A DNA stretch of 64,000 nt, from the NCBI RefSeq assembly GCF_003458415.1, contig NZ_QRUF01000008.1:1-64000 (forward strand), in the 5' to 3' direction. This document shows positions 28,581-36,406 of the stretch, piece after piece. Position 1 is the stretch's first letter; each line of letters starts with the position of its first letter. A model generated the notes under the pieces. The model made no database searches, had not been told where the DNA came from, and saw only the letters and a program-made list of their open reading frames with translations. This DNA comes from Collinsella sp. AF25-2LB. Its GTDB lineage: Bacteria > Actinomycetota > Coriobacteriia > Coriobacteriales > Coriobacteriaceae. Made by a program: the position numbers and the translations under genes.

Positions 28581-29282
28581 ATGGCTTATATCGAATTCAA
28601 AGACGTCATCAAGGCATACGGCGAGGGCGACGCCCGCATTCACGCACTCGACGGCGCGAGCTTTACGGTCGAGCGCGGCGAGCTCGCCATCATTCTGGGT
28701 GCTTCGGGTGCCGGCAAGACCACGGCGCTCAACATTCTGGGCGGCATGGATACGGCGACCTCCGGCACCGTGACGGTGGACGGGCGCGACGTGAGCTCCG
28801 CCAACGAGGCTCAGCTCGTGGAATACCGCCGCGCCGATGTCGGCTTTGTCTTCCAGTTCTACAATCTGGTCCCCAACCTGACGGCGCTCGAAAATGTTGA
28901 GCTTGCGGCGCAAATCTGCCCCGATTCGCTCGATGCCGAGCAAACGCTTTGCCAGGTTGGCTTGGGTGAGCGCCTCGCCAACTTCCCCGCGCAGCTTTCG
29001 GGCGGCGAGCAGCAGCGCGTGTCCATTGCCCGCGCGCTGGCAAAGAACCCCAAGCTGCTTTTGTGCGACGAGCCCACGGGCGCACTTGACTATAAAACCG
29101 GCAAGCAGATCTTGCAGCTGCTGCAGGACACTTGCCGCAAGCAGGGCATTACGGTCATCATCATCACCCACAACTCCGCGCTGGCGCCCATGGCCGATCG
29201 TCTGATCCGCTTTAGGAGCGGCCGCGTGGAGAGCGAGACGGTCCAGCAAAATCCCGTGCCTATCGAGACGATCGAGTGGTAG
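28581..29282 (+). CDS. ABC transporter ATPase (MacB/LolD type)
   Basis: A 233-residue ATPase with Walker [11 protein letters not shown]-loop [11 protein letters not shown], signature [15 protein letters not shown] and Walker [27 protein letters not shown] is typical of the MacB/LolD class that pairs with FtsX-like permeases. The next gene encodes such a permease and begins 6 nt after the stop. The pair probably exports a peptide or lipid, or drives an envelope process. The substrate is unknown, and no regulator or kinase gene is adjacent. Confidence 0.92.
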   Translation: MAYIEFKDVIKAYGEGDARIHALDGASFTVERGELAIILGASGAGKTTALNILGGMDTATSGTVTVDGRDVSSANEAQLVEYRRADVGFVFQFYNLVPNLTALENVELAAQICPDSLDAEQTLCQVGLGERLANFPAQLSGGEQQRVSIARALAKNPKLLLCDEPTGALDYKTGKQILQLLQDTCRKQGITVIIITHNSALAPMADRLIRFRSGRVESETVQQNPVPIETIEW

Positions 29283-29287
29283 CGCCC

Positions 29288-32053
29288 ATGGACCAAGATC
29301 GCCAAAACAGCCTACGCCACGACGCGCAGAATACGGAGCGCGAGCAGGATTTTACGACCTACCGTACCGCTCAAAGCTCAAACGATATGGTGCCGACGGT
29401 TTTTCGCCGCGGCATCTACCGCACAATCCGAGGCAGTCTTAAGCGCTTTTTGTCCATCGTGGTCATCACCGCGCTCGGCGTGAGCGTGATGTGCGGCCTT
29501 AAGGCGGGCTGCGAGGACCTGCGCGATTCGGTCGACGCCTATTTTGACCAGCAGAATGTCTATGACATTAACGTGCAGTCGACCTATGGCCTTACGCGCG
29601 ACGATCTCGCGGCCATCCAAGAGGTCGACGGCGTCGAGACGGCCGAGGGTATCTACACCGAGACCGCCTACACCGCCGTGGGCACAACGCGCGAGCGCGT
29701 GGTCGTGCAGAGTCTCTCCAAGGAGAACATCGATCAGCCGGTGCTGGTGAGCGGCGATTTGCCCGAGAGCGCCGATGAGGTTGCGGTGACTTCGAAGTTC
29801 CTGAAGGCTTCGGGCAAAAAGCTCGGCGATACGGTGAGTTTTGCCGCCAATGACGCAAGTTCATCGAACCAAAGCGCCAAGGATCAGTTTGCCGCGGGCG
29901 ATTACACCATTACGGCCGAGGTCCTCGATCCCACTGATGTGAGCTCCGACTCGACAGTCAACGCCTTTCGCGCTGCTTCGGCGGCGGACTATAAGTTCTA
30001 TGTGAGCGAGGACGCCGCGACATCTTCTTCCTACTCCGCGGTCCACGTGATCGTCGAGGGAGCCAAGAGTCTCAACTCCTATTCGGATGCCTACGCGGCA
30101 AAGATCAATGAGGTCAAGGGCAATATCGAGAAAATCCGTGAGGAGCGTGAGAAGGCGCGTGCTCAGGAGCTGATGGTCGACACGCCGGCAAGCTTGGATA
30201 CGGCCGAGCGCGAGGCGAATATGCTCTTTGGGATTGAACAGGGCAACATCAATCGCATGGCCGAGGGCAGCGAGGAGCGCGTCCAGGCTCAGGCCGAGTT
30301 GGACCAGCGCCGCGCCGCCGCTGACCAGCATTTTGCCGATGCCCGCGCCGAGCTTTCCGATCTGGGCGAATGCTCCTGGTACATCCAGGACCGCGGTAAC
30401 ATCGCAAGCTACTCGAGCGTCGAGAGCGACAGTTCTTCGATCGAGGCCATCGCCACGGTGTTCCCATTTATCTTCTTTGTCGTCGCTGTGCTCATCAGCC
30501 TCACCACCGCCACGCGCATGGTTGAGGAGGAGCGTACACTTATTGGCCTGTACAAGGCGCTCGGCTATTCACGTGGGCGTATCCTGTCCAAATACGTGGA
30601 CTACTCGCTGTGGGCGTGTCTGATCGGCGGCGTGCTTGGCAACATCATCGGATTTGTGGGCCTGCCGCTGTTCCTGTTTACGGTGTTCGACGACATGTAC
30701 TCGCTGCCCCAGATGCTGCTTTCGTACGACATCGTGTCCTCGATCGTTTCGGTGGCGCTGTTTGCCGTGGGCGTGGTGGGAGCCACGATTATCGCCTGCC
30801 GCCACGAGATGGCCGAGACCCCTGCCTCGCTCATGCGCCCCAAGGCTCCGCGCGCCGGCTCGCGCATTCTGCTCGAGCGCATTGGCTTTATCTGGCACCG
30901 CATGGGCTTTTTGAACAAGGTCGCTGCACGCAACCTGTTCCGCTACAAAAAGCGCGCCTTTATGACCATCTTCGGTATCGCTGGCTGCACGGCGCTCGTG
31001 ATCTGCGGTATGGGCATCCGCGATACGTCGGTGGCGCTTTCGCCCAAGCAGTACGGGCATATCACGCGCTACGACCTGCTGGCGGTCGCCAATCCCGACG
31101 ATTTTTCGCAGACGTGCGCGGCGCTCGACGAGCGAAGCGCAGCCAAGGATTCCGACGTGACCGTGACTTCGACGCTGCCGATTATGACCGACAACGTCAC
31201 CTTTACATTTGGCGGCAAGAGCGAGACCGTGCAACTGATCGTGGTGCCCGATGACCGCGCGAACGACCTGGACGACTACGTGTGTCTCGAGGACGAGTCC
31301 AAAGAACTGCTCGCCCTGCGTGGCGGAGATGTGTATTTGAGCAAGAGCTCTCAGCTGGTGCTGGGGATCAAGCCGGGCGATACGGCACACGTCCAGGATT
31401 CGTCGCTCAATGTTGCCAAGGTCAAGGTCAGCGACATTTCGCTCAACTATCTGGGCAACACGCTTTACATGACGCAGAGCACCTATGAGCGCGCATTCGG
31501 TCGAAGCGCGCGCCTCAACGGCATCCTTGCGCTGCTTAAGGGTTCGTCGGCCGATCAGATTGCGTTTACCAACCGTCTTAAGAGCGATGGTTGGATTACG
31601 CTGTCGAGTACCGCCGAGCATTGGGAAAACTATGAGGCAAACTTTACGATTATCAATTCGGTCGTGGTGCTTGTGACCTTTATGGCGGCGTGCCTGTCGT
31701 TTGTGGTGGTATTCACGTTGTCTAACACCAACATCTCGGAGCGCGAACGCGAGCTGGCGACTATCAAGGTGCTGGGCTTCCGTCGTGGTGAGGTACACCA
31801 CTACGTTAACAAGGAGACGCTGATCCTCACGGCGATTGGCGCCGCGCTGGGCGTACCGCTGGGTGGTGCGCTGGCCGAGAGCTTTACGTACATCTTGCAG
31901 ATGCCGTCATTGTACTTTGACGTCGAAGTCGAGCCGCTGAGCTACGTGCTTGCCGTGGTGCTTTCCTTCGGCTTTACGATCATCGTCAACCTCGCTACCA
32001 ATCGCACCCTCAATAAGATCGACATGGTCGGCGCCCTCAAGAGCGCCGAGTAG
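29288..32053 (+). CDS. FtsX-like ABC transporter permease
   Basis: A 921-residue membrane protein with two FtsX domains. One hydrophobic segment (about 40-60) is followed by a large outer region to about residue 390, which includes a charged coiled-coil-like part (GNIEKIREEREKARAQE). Three membrane segments then follow (about 395-510), a second outer domain, and three C-terminal segments with ERERELATIKVLGFRRGEV, the FtsX signature. EERTLIGLYKALGYSRGRI is the first copy of that signature. Size and topology match the unusual large permeases of Gram-positive bacteria. A GTG at 29276 that overlaps the ATPase gene is an alternative start. Confidence 0.92.
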   Translation: MDQDRQNSLRHDAQNTEREQDFTTYRTAQSSNDMVPTVFRRGIYRTIRGSLKRFLSIVVITALGVSVMCGLKAGCEDLRDSVDAYFDQQNVYDINVQSTYGLTRDDLAAIQEVDGVETAEGIYTETAYTAVGTTRERVVVQSLSKENIDQPVLVSGDLPESADEVAVTSKFLKASGKKLGDTVSFAANDASSSNQSAKDQFAAGDYTITAEVLDPTDVSSDSTVNAFRAASAADYKFYVSEDAATSSSYSAVHVIVEGAKSLNSYSDAYAAKINEVKGNIEKIREEREKARAQELMVDTPASLDTAEREANMLFGIEQGNINRMAEGSEERVQAQAELDQRRAAADQHFADARAELSDLGECSWYIQDRGNIASYSSVESDSSSIEAIATVFPFIFFVVAVLISLTTATRMVEEERTLIGLYKALGYSRGRILSKYVDYSLWACLIGGVLGNIIGFVGLPLFLFTVFDDMYSLPQMLLSYDIVSSIVSVALFAVGVVGATIIACRHEMAETPASLMRPKAPRAGSRILLERIGFIWHRMGFLNKVAARNLFRYKKRAFMTIFGIAGCTALVICGMGIRDTSVALSPKQYGHITRYDLLAVANPDDFSQTCAALDERSAAKDSDVTVTSTLPIMTDNVTFTFGGKSETVQLIVVPDDRANDLDDYVCLEDESKELLALRGGDVYLSKSSQLVLGIKPGDTAHVQDSSLNVAKVKVSDISLNYLGNTLYMTQSTYERAFGRSARLNGILALLKGSSADQIAFTNRLKSDGWITLSSTAEHWENYEANFTIINSVVVLVTFMAACLSFVVVFTLSNTNISERERELATIKVLGFRRGEVHHYVNKETLILTAIGAALGVPLGGALAESFTYILQMPSLYFDVEVEPLSYVLAVVLSFGFTIIVNLATNRTLNKIDMVGALKSAE

Positions 32054-32086
32054 CCTGCCAAAAAGGGACAGGTTTATTTTGGCAGG
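32054..32086 (+). repeat. REP-like element R2
   Basis: CCTGCCAAAA (32054-32063) and TTTTGGCAGG (32077-32086) pair perfectly around the loop AGGGACAGGTTTA. TTTTATCGGGGCAAACG follows, as it does in near-identical form after the other copies. Confidence 0.85.
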
Positions 32087-32093
32087 TTTTATC

Positions 32094-32137
32094 GGGGCAA
32101 ACGCCGGACAACCATTAGGTGGCCCGGCGTTTGCCCC
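32094..32137 (+). terminator. Hairpin downstream of the FtsX-like permease gene
   Basis: GGGGCAAACGCCGG pairs perfectly with CCGGCGTTTGCCCC across 16 nt. No T-run follows. It probably ends the transporter transcript. Confidence 0.6.
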
Positions 32138-32252
32138 GTCAAACGGGCTTTCCATTTGCCTTTCATTCTATTTGGTTTTCGCTCGCAGGCGTGGATGAGA
32201 GACTCTCTTTGGCCTTCGAGATTGGGCTTGTATGGGTCGTATGCCACAAAAT

Positions 32253-32392
32253 GGGCCTATCTACTACGTTTGCTACCACACCCTCGACCGTGACAAAGAT
32301 TATGAAATTAAAACCGCAGGTAGATGGCTTGCCAGTTTTCGGAAAAGGCGGGTATGGTCGGCCCTCTCGAGTTAAACGTAGTAAATAGGCCC
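32253..32392. repeat. Long inverted repeat with 19-bp arms
   Basis: GGGCCTATCTACTACGTTT (32253-32271) and AAACGTAGTAAATAGGCCC (32374-32392) are complementary at 18 of 19 positions, with 102 nt between them. No reading frame of note lies inside. It sits between convergent genes. Confidence 0.65.
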
Positions 32393-32453
32393 TTTTCTTG
32401 GCGCGCGGTCAGCTCAATGCTAATCTCCGTGCCGGAACTGACCCAGTTGTTTG

Positions 32454-32524
32454 TAAGTTGCGGTGATATACGGACTGTTTGGCGCTTTGGAGCTTCAAAA
32501 CAGTCCCTATCTCACCGCAACTTA
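32454..32524. repeat. Inverted repeat T1 (GTTGCGGTGA family)
   Basis: TAAGTTGCGGTGA (32454-32466) pairs with TCACCGCAACTTA (32512-32524). An inner stem GGACTGTTT/AAACAGTCC is also present. Copies T2 (33691-33757) and T3 (41061-41127) share the outer arm. Confidence 0.75.
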
Positions 32525-32567
32525 GGAGAAGGGCGGGGGCGGTTGGGTGCTGGTGGGTCGGAGCGTG

Positions 32568-33506
32568 TTAGGCCTGTTTGCGGTGCTTCCATTGTTTGCG
32601 GCACCAGCGCATGAGCGCCTTTATGACGGGAATCGTGATGAGGATGATCCATGCAGGATGGGGCTGTCCCAAACAGAGCCACATGTAGAGGAACCAAGCG
32701 ATGGCGGCTGCCGGGTAGATGGCCTCGATCAGCTTAGACAGGTGGCGCCGATCGATGAAGTCACCAATCGCGTAGTAGACGGGAACCAGAAAGACGAGGA
32801 AAAGCCCCATGCCCCATGTGCCGTAGACAATGCCGAGCACCAGATAGGCGAGAGTGACAAGTGCGGGGAAGGGGAATTTGTTCCATGCACGTCCGACCTT
32901 GGTGTGGAAATGCTTGCCATGATGGTCGAGCTTGTCGTGTGCTTCCTTCCAGCTGGAAAACGTCTCGCCGTCGATGGTGACGGTGCCGTCGTCATTGGTG
33001 CGTACGCTATGTCCATCGTCCTCAAGCGTATCGATATGCACGCCGTCCGGCCCCACATGCACCTCTTCGCCCTTGCGCTCGTTGGTCACATGGATGCCGC
33101 TCCAACCAACATGGACTTCCTCGCCTTTATTGGGATCAATGACGTGGATACCGCGCGCGAGGGAAATATCGACAAGTGGCTTATCGCTGCAATCAGCGTG
33201 CTCAGTAGAAGCCTCAGCCTCTTCAGCCTTATCTGAAGCTTTGGTGCCGGCGTTGCTGTTCTGCGCCTCATCATCAGCCTGTGAGTCATCAGCGCTAGCC
33301 ACCGCCTCCCCATACAGCAGCTCATCCAGCGACACGCCATACAGCGCGGCGAGCGCAATAAGGTTATCGGTATCGGGCGAGGATTCGCTGCGCTCCCATT
33401 TACTGACAGCCTGACGACTCACACCCAGCTGGGCGGCAAGCGCCTCCTGAGAAAGCCCGGCAGCCTTGCGGCGATCAACGAGCCGCTGCGCCATCGCAAG
33501 ATCCAT
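32568..33506 (-). CDS. XRE-family regulator with internal repeats and C-terminal membrane segments
   Basis: A 312-residue protein. Residues 1-65 form a Cro/CI-type helix-turn-helix (GLSQEALAAQLGVSRQAVSKWERSESSPDTDNLIALAALYGVSLDELLYG). An acidic linker rich in Asp, Glu and Ala follows to about 115. Next come short repeated beta-like units (EEVHVGWSGIHV, EEVHVGPDGVHID). The C-terminus has two or three membrane helices (LVTLAYLVLGIVYGTWGMGLFLVFLV and IYPAAAIAWFLYMWLCLG) and a basic tail. A membrane-tethered regulator that senses envelope state is a fair inference. The ATG follows AAAGGAA; the longer frame to 33578 lacks a start signal. Confidence 0.82.
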   Translation of the reverse strand: MDLAMAQRLVDRRKAAGLSQEALAAQLGVSRQAVSKWERSESSPDTDNLIALAALYGVSLDELLYGEAVASADDSQADDEAQNSNAGTKASDKAEEAEASTEHADCSDKPLVDISLARGIHVIDPNKGEEVHVGWSGIHVTNERKGEEVHVGPDGVHIDTLEDDGHSVRTNDDGTVTIDGETFSSWKEAHDKLDHHGKHFHTKVGRAWNKFPFPALVTLAYLVLGIVYGTWGMGLFLVFLVPVYYAIGDFIDRRHLSKLIEAIYPAAAIAWFLYMWLCLGQPHPAWIILITIPVIKALMRWCRKQWKHRKQA

Positions 33507-33690
33507 GGTGGTTCCTTTCGTTTGATGGTCGAATCGAATGAGCCGAGTATGCCGAGAACAACCGGTAGCGACCACCATTTCTAGTTAGAATCTGCCCCAA
33601 CCCTACCGCAACTACCGGTAGCAATCCCTAACGACCAGCCATTTCAGGACAAATGTCAGTGCAAGTAGCAGCCAAGAGCCCCCACTCAGT

Positions 33691-33757
33691 AAGTTGCGGT
33701 GGAATAGTTTTTGGATTCAGCCATTTGTGGACTAAGCAGGAACTATTTCACCGCAAC
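33691..33757. repeat. Inverted repeat T2 (GTTGCGGTGA family)
   Basis: AGTTGCGGTGGAATAGTT (33691-33708) pairs with AACTATTTCACCGCAACT (33740-33757), with one wobble. The interior differs from T1 and T3. Confidence 0.75.
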
Positions 33758-33822
33758 TCAATTCCAGCCCAGGCACCCGCAGCAAGAAGACGAATAGCCC
33801 CGGCGAGTATGTAAACGCAGGA

Positions 33823-33913
33823 CCCTCCGACCCCGCCCGACGATTTCGATTGGCGACCTTTGACGGAGTCAAGGGAGGAGCCAAATCGAAATACGTCGGG
33901 CGGGGTCGGAGGG
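33823..33913. repeat. Long inverted repeat downstream of pfkA
   Basis: CCCTCCGACCCCGCCCGACG (33823-33842) is exactly complementary to 33894-33913. Inside, ATTTCGATTGGC pairs with GCCAAATCGAAAT with a bulge. It lies 27 nt past the pfkA stop and may act as its terminator. Confidence 0.78.
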
Positions 33914-33939
33914 CCCGATGGGGTGGATTCCAGCCGAGG

Positions 33940-35019
33940 CTATTCGTCGCCGAAGCTGATGCCCAACGCCTTGGCCTCGCGTACCAGATCGCTCTGGGGG
34001 TCGACAAACTTGAGCTTGCCGGCGACCTCCTCGAGCGGCATGTGGCACATCTTGCCGTCACGCAGGGCAATCATGTAGCCAAACTCGCCGCGTAGGCAGC
34101 CAAGCGCTGCCTCGACGCCGCACTGGGTCGCAAAGATGCGGTCCTGGGCGTCGGGCTGGCCGCCGCGCTGCGTGTGACCGGGGATGGCGACGCGGGTCTC
34201 GCGACCGGTCTTGGCCTCGATCTCCTTGGCGATGTCGTACACGATTGACGGGCTCGTGCGCTCGGCGAGCTTCTTCTTGTACTCCTTCTTGGACAGTGCC
34301 GCGTCCTCCTTGGAGATGGCGCCCTCGGCGACGGCTACGATGGTAAAGCGGCTGCCGGTCTCCATGCGATGCTCGATGGTCTTGATGACGTTATCCATGT
34401 CGTAGGGGATCTCGGGAATCAGGATGACGTCCGCGCCGCCCGCGACGCCGGCATACAGCGGAATCCAACCGACCTTGTGGCCCATGATCTCGATGACAAA
34501 CACGCGGCCGTGACTCGAGGCAGTGGTGTGGATGTCGTCGATGCACTTGGTGGCGACGTCGATGGCGCTCGTAAAGCCAAACGTCAGCTCGGTGCCCCAG
34601 GTGTCGTTATCGATGGTCTTGGGCAGGGCGATAACGTTGAGGCCCTCTTCGCGCAGGCGGTTGGCGGTCTTGGTGGAGCCGTTACCGCCCAGCATAAACA
34701 GGCAGTCGAGCTGCAGCTTATGATAGGTGTGGACCATTGCGGGCACCTTCTCGACGCCGTCGGCCTCGGGAATGTCCAGGCGCTTGAACGGCGTGCGGCT
34801 CGTGCCCAGGATGGTGCCGCCGCGGGTGAGGATGCCGCTAAAATCGGCGGGCGTCATGACGCGGAACCTGCTGTAGATAAGGCCCTGGTAGCCGTCCTCA
34901 AAACCATAGATCTCAATAGGCTCTTCGCTATTGGTCATAAGCGTTTTGACAATGCCGCGCATGGTGGCGTTGAGCGCTTGACAGTCGCCGCCACTGGTAA
35001 GAAGACCGATCCTAAGCAT
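33940..35019 (-). CDS. pfkA: 6-phosphofructokinase
   Basis: A 359-residue phosphofructokinase of the PFKA superfamily. LLTSGGDCQALNATMRG is the N-terminal ATP/PPi loop. GGNGSTKTA carries G114, the position where Gly predicts ATP and Asp predicts PPi as donor. PKTIDND carries K134, common in ATP enzymes of the actinobacterial clade as well as in PPi enzymes. N113 replaces the Asp that usually binds Mg2+ at this spot. ATP use is the better guess but is not certain. GHTQRGGQPDAQDRIFAT is the fructose-6-phosphate region. It stands alone, with a 10-bp inverted repeat in its leader. Confidence 0.92.
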   Translation of the reverse strand: MLRIGLLTSGGDCQALNATMRGIVKTLMTNSEEPIEIYGFEDGYQGLIYSRFRVMTPADFSGILTRGGTILGTSRTPFKRLDIPEADGVEKVPAMVHTYHKLQLDCLFMLGGNGSTKTANRLREEGLNVIALPKTIDNDTWGTELTFGFTSAIDVATKCIDDIHTTASSHGRVFVIEIMGHKVGWIPLYAGVAGGADVILIPEIPYDMDNVIKTIEHRMETGSRFTIVAVAEGAISKEDAALSKKEYKKKLAERTSPSIVYDIAKEIEAKTGRETRVAIPGHTQRGGQPDAQDRIFATQCGVEAALGCLRGEFGYMIALRDGKMCHMPLEEVAGKLKFVDPQSDLVREAKALGISFGDE

Positions 35020-35057
35020 GATGAATCCTTCCGGGCAAGTTATAACATGCGCATAAG

Positions 35058-35090
35058 TTTACCCCCGCACACTGTTGATACGGGGGTAAA
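35058..35090 (-). terminator. Hairpin between the amide hydrolase gene and pfkA
   Basis: TTTACCCCCG (35058-35067) and CGGGGGTAAA (35081-35090) pair perfectly across 13 nt. It may end the upstream hydrolase transcript, or act as a control site in the pfkA leader. Confidence 0.5.
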
Positions 35091-35159
35091 ACGTGTTAGC
35101 TCAAGCGTATAGAAATGTAAACAACGCCAGGCGAGCGTAAAGTCGACGGGCCTGGCTCC

Positions 35160-36245
35160 TTACAGTGCGAATGCGTCGATGTCGCCCCAGTGGCGGCGCA
35201 GCGTGATGGCGGCAGCAGGCTCGGTGTTGTCAAAGACGACCGACCACTGCGTGTTGCTGGTGATGTCTTCCGGATTGGGCTCTTGCGCTGCAGCGCGTAG
35301 GGCCTTCCAAGCGACTGCCTCGTCTTGGGCGCCGGTATGGGCGTCGAGGACATCGGCGATTGCGGCGGCGCGCTCTTTACCATGGCCTAGCTCGCCATTC
35401 TTTTGGTTAGGCAGCACTTCGTCGCCATAGCAGGCGTAGAAGTTCGTAACCTGGGTTACAGGAGTCGCTTTGAAAGCGCGGTCCGGATCGCGCGGATCCC
35501 ACTCTACTACGCGCGCGTCACCGGCGGCGTCGTTTATAAAGAAGTGGTAATCGCGTCCTGCCATGGCGTGCATGTCGTAGGCGGAAAGCAGGTCGACAGC
35601 TTCTTGCGTGGTGGCGGCACGGTCGAGCACCAGACGGATGGCGAGCGAGGTATTGATGACGGGGCGCTGCGTGTCCTGGTCACAGGGTTTGGAATCCAGG
35701 GTGAGCACGGCAATGGACACGCCACATTCGTTGACGCCGTCGAGCTGGGCAAACGGGCCCATGAGTGCGGCGGCGCGTCCGGCGACGGAGTCAAGCGGAG
35801 TGTTATCGCCCAGGTTGTTAAGGGCGGCAAACCCGATGGAGGCATAGCCGCCGCGTGGGTGATTGCGCACCAGCAGCGCCGAGGTGTCGTCCTTAAAGTC
35901 GTAATTGCGACCGGTACGCACGCGGCCTTCGGCATCTACGGCGACAAAAGCGCTGCAGGCAAACTGGGGCGCCTGGACATGTGCCGGCACACCGGGCAGC
36001 ACCTGCGCCACCACGGCATCGATGTAGGCCTGGTCGTCGCGTACGCCGGCGGCGATGATGCGATCAAGATCGTAGTCGTAGGCGATGTCGATTGCGTACA
36101 GGTCATAGCCATCCGCGTAGCCGGTCAAGCGTTTGAGCGACGCGGCGGACTTGATTTGCTTGTGATAAACGATACCGGTGGCAGCGGCAAGGCCGACGGC
36201 GACACCCGCGACACCGCAGGCGATGGCAATGTTACGTGGCTTCAT
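35160..36245 (-). CDS. Linear amide C-N hydrolase (choloylglycine hydrolase family), membrane-anchored
   Basis: A 361-residue Ntn-hydrolase. A hydrophobic N-terminal helix (IAIACGVAGVAVGLAAATGIVY) anchors or exports the protein. The candidate nucleophile is C97 in FACSAFVAVDAEGRVRTGRNYDF, a pattern of the choloylglycine hydrolase/penicillin acylase family. AMAGRDYHFFINDAAGDARVVEW matches the family's later strand region. Bile salt hydrolases start directly with the Cys at residue 2. Here about 95 residues precede it, so the substrate need not be bile salts; N-acyl amino acids or other amides are equally possible. Autocatalytic cleavage before C97 would be required. Confidence 0.8.
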   Translation of the reverse strand: MKPRNIAIACGVAGVAVGLAAATGIVYHKQIKSAASLKRLTGYADGYDLYAIDIAYDYDLDRIIAAGVRDDQAYIDAVVAQVLPGVPAHVQAPQFACSAFVAVDAEGRVRTGRNYDFKDDTSALLVRNHPRGGYASIGFAALNNLGDNTPLDSVAGRAAALMGPFAQLDGVNECGVSIAVLTLDSKPCDQDTQRPVINTSLAIRLVLDRAATTQEAVDLLSAYDMHAMAGRDYHFFINDAAGDARVVEWDPRDPDRAFKATPVTQVTNFYACYGDEVLPNQKNGELGHGKERAAAIADVLDAHTGAQDEAVAWKALRAAAQEPNPEDITSNTQWSVVFDNTEPAAAITLRRHWGDIDAFAL

Positions 36246-36406
36246 GACGGCTCCTCTCGTCCTGTTAGCGCAATTGTCGCAAAAGGAGCGCGGACATGAT
36301 GGCTCAACTTGGTGAGCGGCGCGGAATTAAGCACGGAATGAAGAGTGCGGCGCTGGCGTGGCGGGGTATGCTGGAGGGGACCATCAACCCAGCGAAAGGG
36401 GAGAGC

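Noticed and set aside
36296..36406. Longer start of the M18 aminopeptidase (37 extra residues)
   Set aside because: The upstream ATG lacks a ribosome-binding site and lies in the promoter region shared with the divergent gene; the ATG at 36407 has AAAGGGGAGAG.
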